Positions 48,848-50,035 of a stretch of 50,035 bases of DNA are shown piece by piece (within the stretch, counting starts at the first letter, position 1; each line of letters opens with the position of its first letter). The translations under genes and the position numbers were made by a program. Source of the stretch: a virus; IMG/VR virus record IMGVR_UViG_3300037963_003349, positions 1-50,035 of that record; one strand, 5' to 3'. Below the pieces are notes generated by a model. It saw only the letters and a program-made list of their open reading frames with translations, did not search any database and was not told the DNA's origin.

Positions 48848-49079
48848 ATTTCTCCTTAAACTCTTTTATGTCTTTTAAGCATTGTTTATAATTCAATACT
48901 CCATCTCTCCAATAAGAACAATTATCACAACCTTCTATTCTAATATCGCAAAAACAAACAGATTCTTTTTCTTCTGATAGAGTATTTATTCTATCATTGC
49001 AAGCTATAGAATAATGTTCTAATACAATTTCAATAGCTTCATCTTTGCTTTTGTTTTTAAATAGACTTACGGTAGCCAT
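48831..49079 (-). CDS. Small cysteine-rich hypothetical protein
   Basis: An 82-residue protein with an N-terminal helix and a central C-F-C, then C-x-x-C cluster (VCFCDIRIEGCDNCSYW) and one more Cys, suggesting one or two metals. It overlaps both neighbours (13-17 nt). Unknown role. Confidence 0.65.
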   Translation of the reverse strand: MATVSLFKNKSKDEAIEIVLEHYSIACNDRINTLSEEKESVCFCDIRIEGCDNCSYWRDGVLNYKQCLKDIKEFKEKYVTSK

Positions 49080-49273
49080 TTATCCCATCTATGTAATGTG
49101 AAGGATATTTCCATTGGCCCTAATCCTACTCCTGCCATAATATGTTCTCCATTAACTGCATGAATACCTACAGATAGGTTTATTATCCAAAGCAATACAA
49201 CTGATGTCATAAAGCCTGTATCTTCTTTCTTCCATTTGTACTTTAATAAGCCACTAAATACATCAACTGTCAT
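49067..49273 (-). CDS. Small membrane protein
   Basis: A 68-residue protein from MTVDVFSGLLKYKW. That ATG overlaps the helicase stop as ATGA and is preferred over one six codons upstream. One hydrophobic helix (FMTSVVLLWIINLSVGI) and an amphipathic tail. Function unknown. Confidence 0.62.
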   Translation of the reverse strand: MTVDVFSGLLKYKWKKEDTGFMTSVVLLWIINLSVGIHAVNGEHIMAGVGLGPMEISFTLHRWDKWLP

Positions 49274-50034
49274 GTTGGTAATAAGTCCCATTTAAAGGTT
49301 CTTGGTTGAAACTCGAAACGCATTTTAATCATACTTTCATCACGTGATTTCTCACTGGTTACGTATCGAATCAATTCATTTCTATTGCCATTAATAACGA
49401 TAACTTTATCTGCTTTCTGCACTACAGTAGAACTGCCTTTAGCAGAATGCAAACTAACTTCGTTATTCTTAGCACTTTCCTTATTGACATGGTGAATGCC
49501 AATGATAATTGTATCTTGATTGATAGCTATTTTCTTTAGAGTATTGATAATGGTATTCATTTTATCGAATTCATTATGCACTCTATCTACCATCAAAGCA
49601 TCTGTTGTATCTACCACAATAACTTTAGGCCTTATTTCAGCAACCGTCTTTTCTAGTCTGTCTATGCTTAATGGATCATCTACAATCCTGATATGTTTAA
49701 ACTCACGATTGAAACTAGATTTGCCTTCATCTTGACATGTATCGTTAATAGTAGCTTTATTTAAACCATGTGTCATTTGACTAAAACGTCTAAACATTTG
49801 CTTTCTATCTACTTCCAATGAAAGAAACAGACAAGACATGTGAGGTAGTCTAGCAACTAGATTTTGTACAAATGCAGTTTTCCCTAAACCAGTGTCACCT
49901 AGTACAATAACCAATTCCCCTGGAAGTACTTTATAGTTTTTATTGGTTTCCCAAATTTCCTTAAAGTCAAAAGAACTATCTTTAAAATCCTGTTTAATCC
50001 AGTTTTGATATTCTTCTTCCAGTTGTTCCATATC
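49270..50034 (-). CDS. AEP primase-helicase, C-terminal RecA-like helicase part
   Basis: This is the continuation of the gene at 1-1055; bases 49937-50034 duplicate 1-98. It holds a DnaB/RepA-type motor: Walker A GDTGLGKT (full-protein residues 365-372), Walker B KVIVVDTTDAL, and a downstream IIIGIHHVNKE with a sensor histidine, then SLHSAKGSSTVVQKAD. This is the order of replicative RecA-like helicases fused to primases. An internal ATG at 50031 would give only the helicase part but is not favoured, because the frame continues upstream across the junction. Confidence 0.88.
   Translation of the reverse strand, partial: DMEQLEEEYQNWIKQDFKDSSFDFKEIWETNKNYKVLPGELVIVLGDTGLGKTAFVQNLVARLPHMSCLFLSLEVDRKQMFRRFSQMTHGLNKATINDTCQDEGKSSFNREFKHIRIVDDPLSIDRLEKTVAEIRPKVIVVDTTDALMVDRVHNEFDKMNTIINTLKKIAINQDTIIIGIHHVNKESAKNNEVSLHSAKGSSTVVQKADKVIVINGNRNELIRYVTSEKSRDESMIKMRFEFQPRTFKWDLLPT
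49937..50034. repeat. Right copy of the 98-bp end duplication
   Basis: Identical to bases 1-98. The following base 50035 is c, whereas base 99 is t. In the primase-helicase frame this changes CTA to CTG, both leucine, so it could be a true variant in the phage population or an end error. Confidence 0.93.
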
Positions 50035-50035
50035 C

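Noticed and set aside
1-50035. CRISPR array, insertion sequence, diversity-generating retroelement or retron
   Set aside because: No regularly spaced repeats, transposase, reverse transcriptase or template/variable repeat pair was seen. The terminal inverted repeats of the intergenic elements do not share sequence, unlike miniature transposons.

Overview
The window is an essentially complete genome of a temperate, short-tailed (podovirus-like) double-stranded DNA phage, about 49.9 kb once a 98-bp end duplication is removed. The first 98 bases reappear at 49937-50034. A 573-codon primase-helicase gene is cut by the window ends and reads through in frame when they are joined, so the molecule is circular or circularly permuted. 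The DNA is clearly AT-rich by eye. Most genes have strong Shine-Dalgarno sites (AAGGAG, GGAGG) and many overlap as TAATG, ATGA or GTGA, so the host is probably a low-GC bacterium that relies on Shine-Dalgarno initiation. A Gram-negative host is only weakly suggested by a lipoprotein-like lysis gene. I cannot name the host.

Layout. (1) A leftward early/replication block runs from 4860 through position 1, across the junction, and on to 46588. It holds an Erf annealing protein, an SSB-like protein, an AEP primase fused to a RecA-type helicase, a Holliday-junction-type nuclease, a DUF932-like protein and many tiny zinc-ribbon or membrane proteins. (2) A rightward regulator with a helix-turn-helix domain (5042-5854) faces it across a 181-bp region with repeated operator-like sites. 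(3) A second leftward accessory block (9135 to 5947) ends in a large ParB-like protein. (4) A switch region at about 9.1-10.8 kb carries large inverted repeats, operator-like 10-mers and an iteron-like cluster just before the terminase genes. (5) A rightward late operon (10448-45330) encodes terminase, P22-type portal, scaffold, capsid, connector and tail proteins, a large fibre with a LamG-like domain, a lysis cassette, a tail hub/nozzle protein, ejection-type proteins and a giant 3680-residue protein. (6) An attP region built around the 5' part of a tRNA-Leu(UAA) gene, with repeated integrase arm sites, precedes a tyrosine integrase.

The most striking gene is the 11-kb gene at 34043-45085, over a fifth of the genome. 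It carries a D-x-D-G-D motif in the context typical of two-barrel (cellular-type, QDE-1/YonO/crAss-like) RNA polymerases, a lysine-rich candidate partner barrel about 370 residues earlier, a zincin HEYAH motif, and other segments typical of giant phage polyvalent proteins. Its position at the end of the virion gene block suggests an RNA polymerase that is packaged and injected with the DNA. No DNA polymerase gene was recognised, so replication probably recruits the host polymerase.

The second unexplained layer is a series of about a dozen non-coding elements, mostly in gaps of the early blocks. Each is closed by a 6-19-bp inverted repeat and several contain further hairpins. Most lack the T-run of a terminator and they share no obvious primary sequence, so they may be structured RNAs or processing sites.
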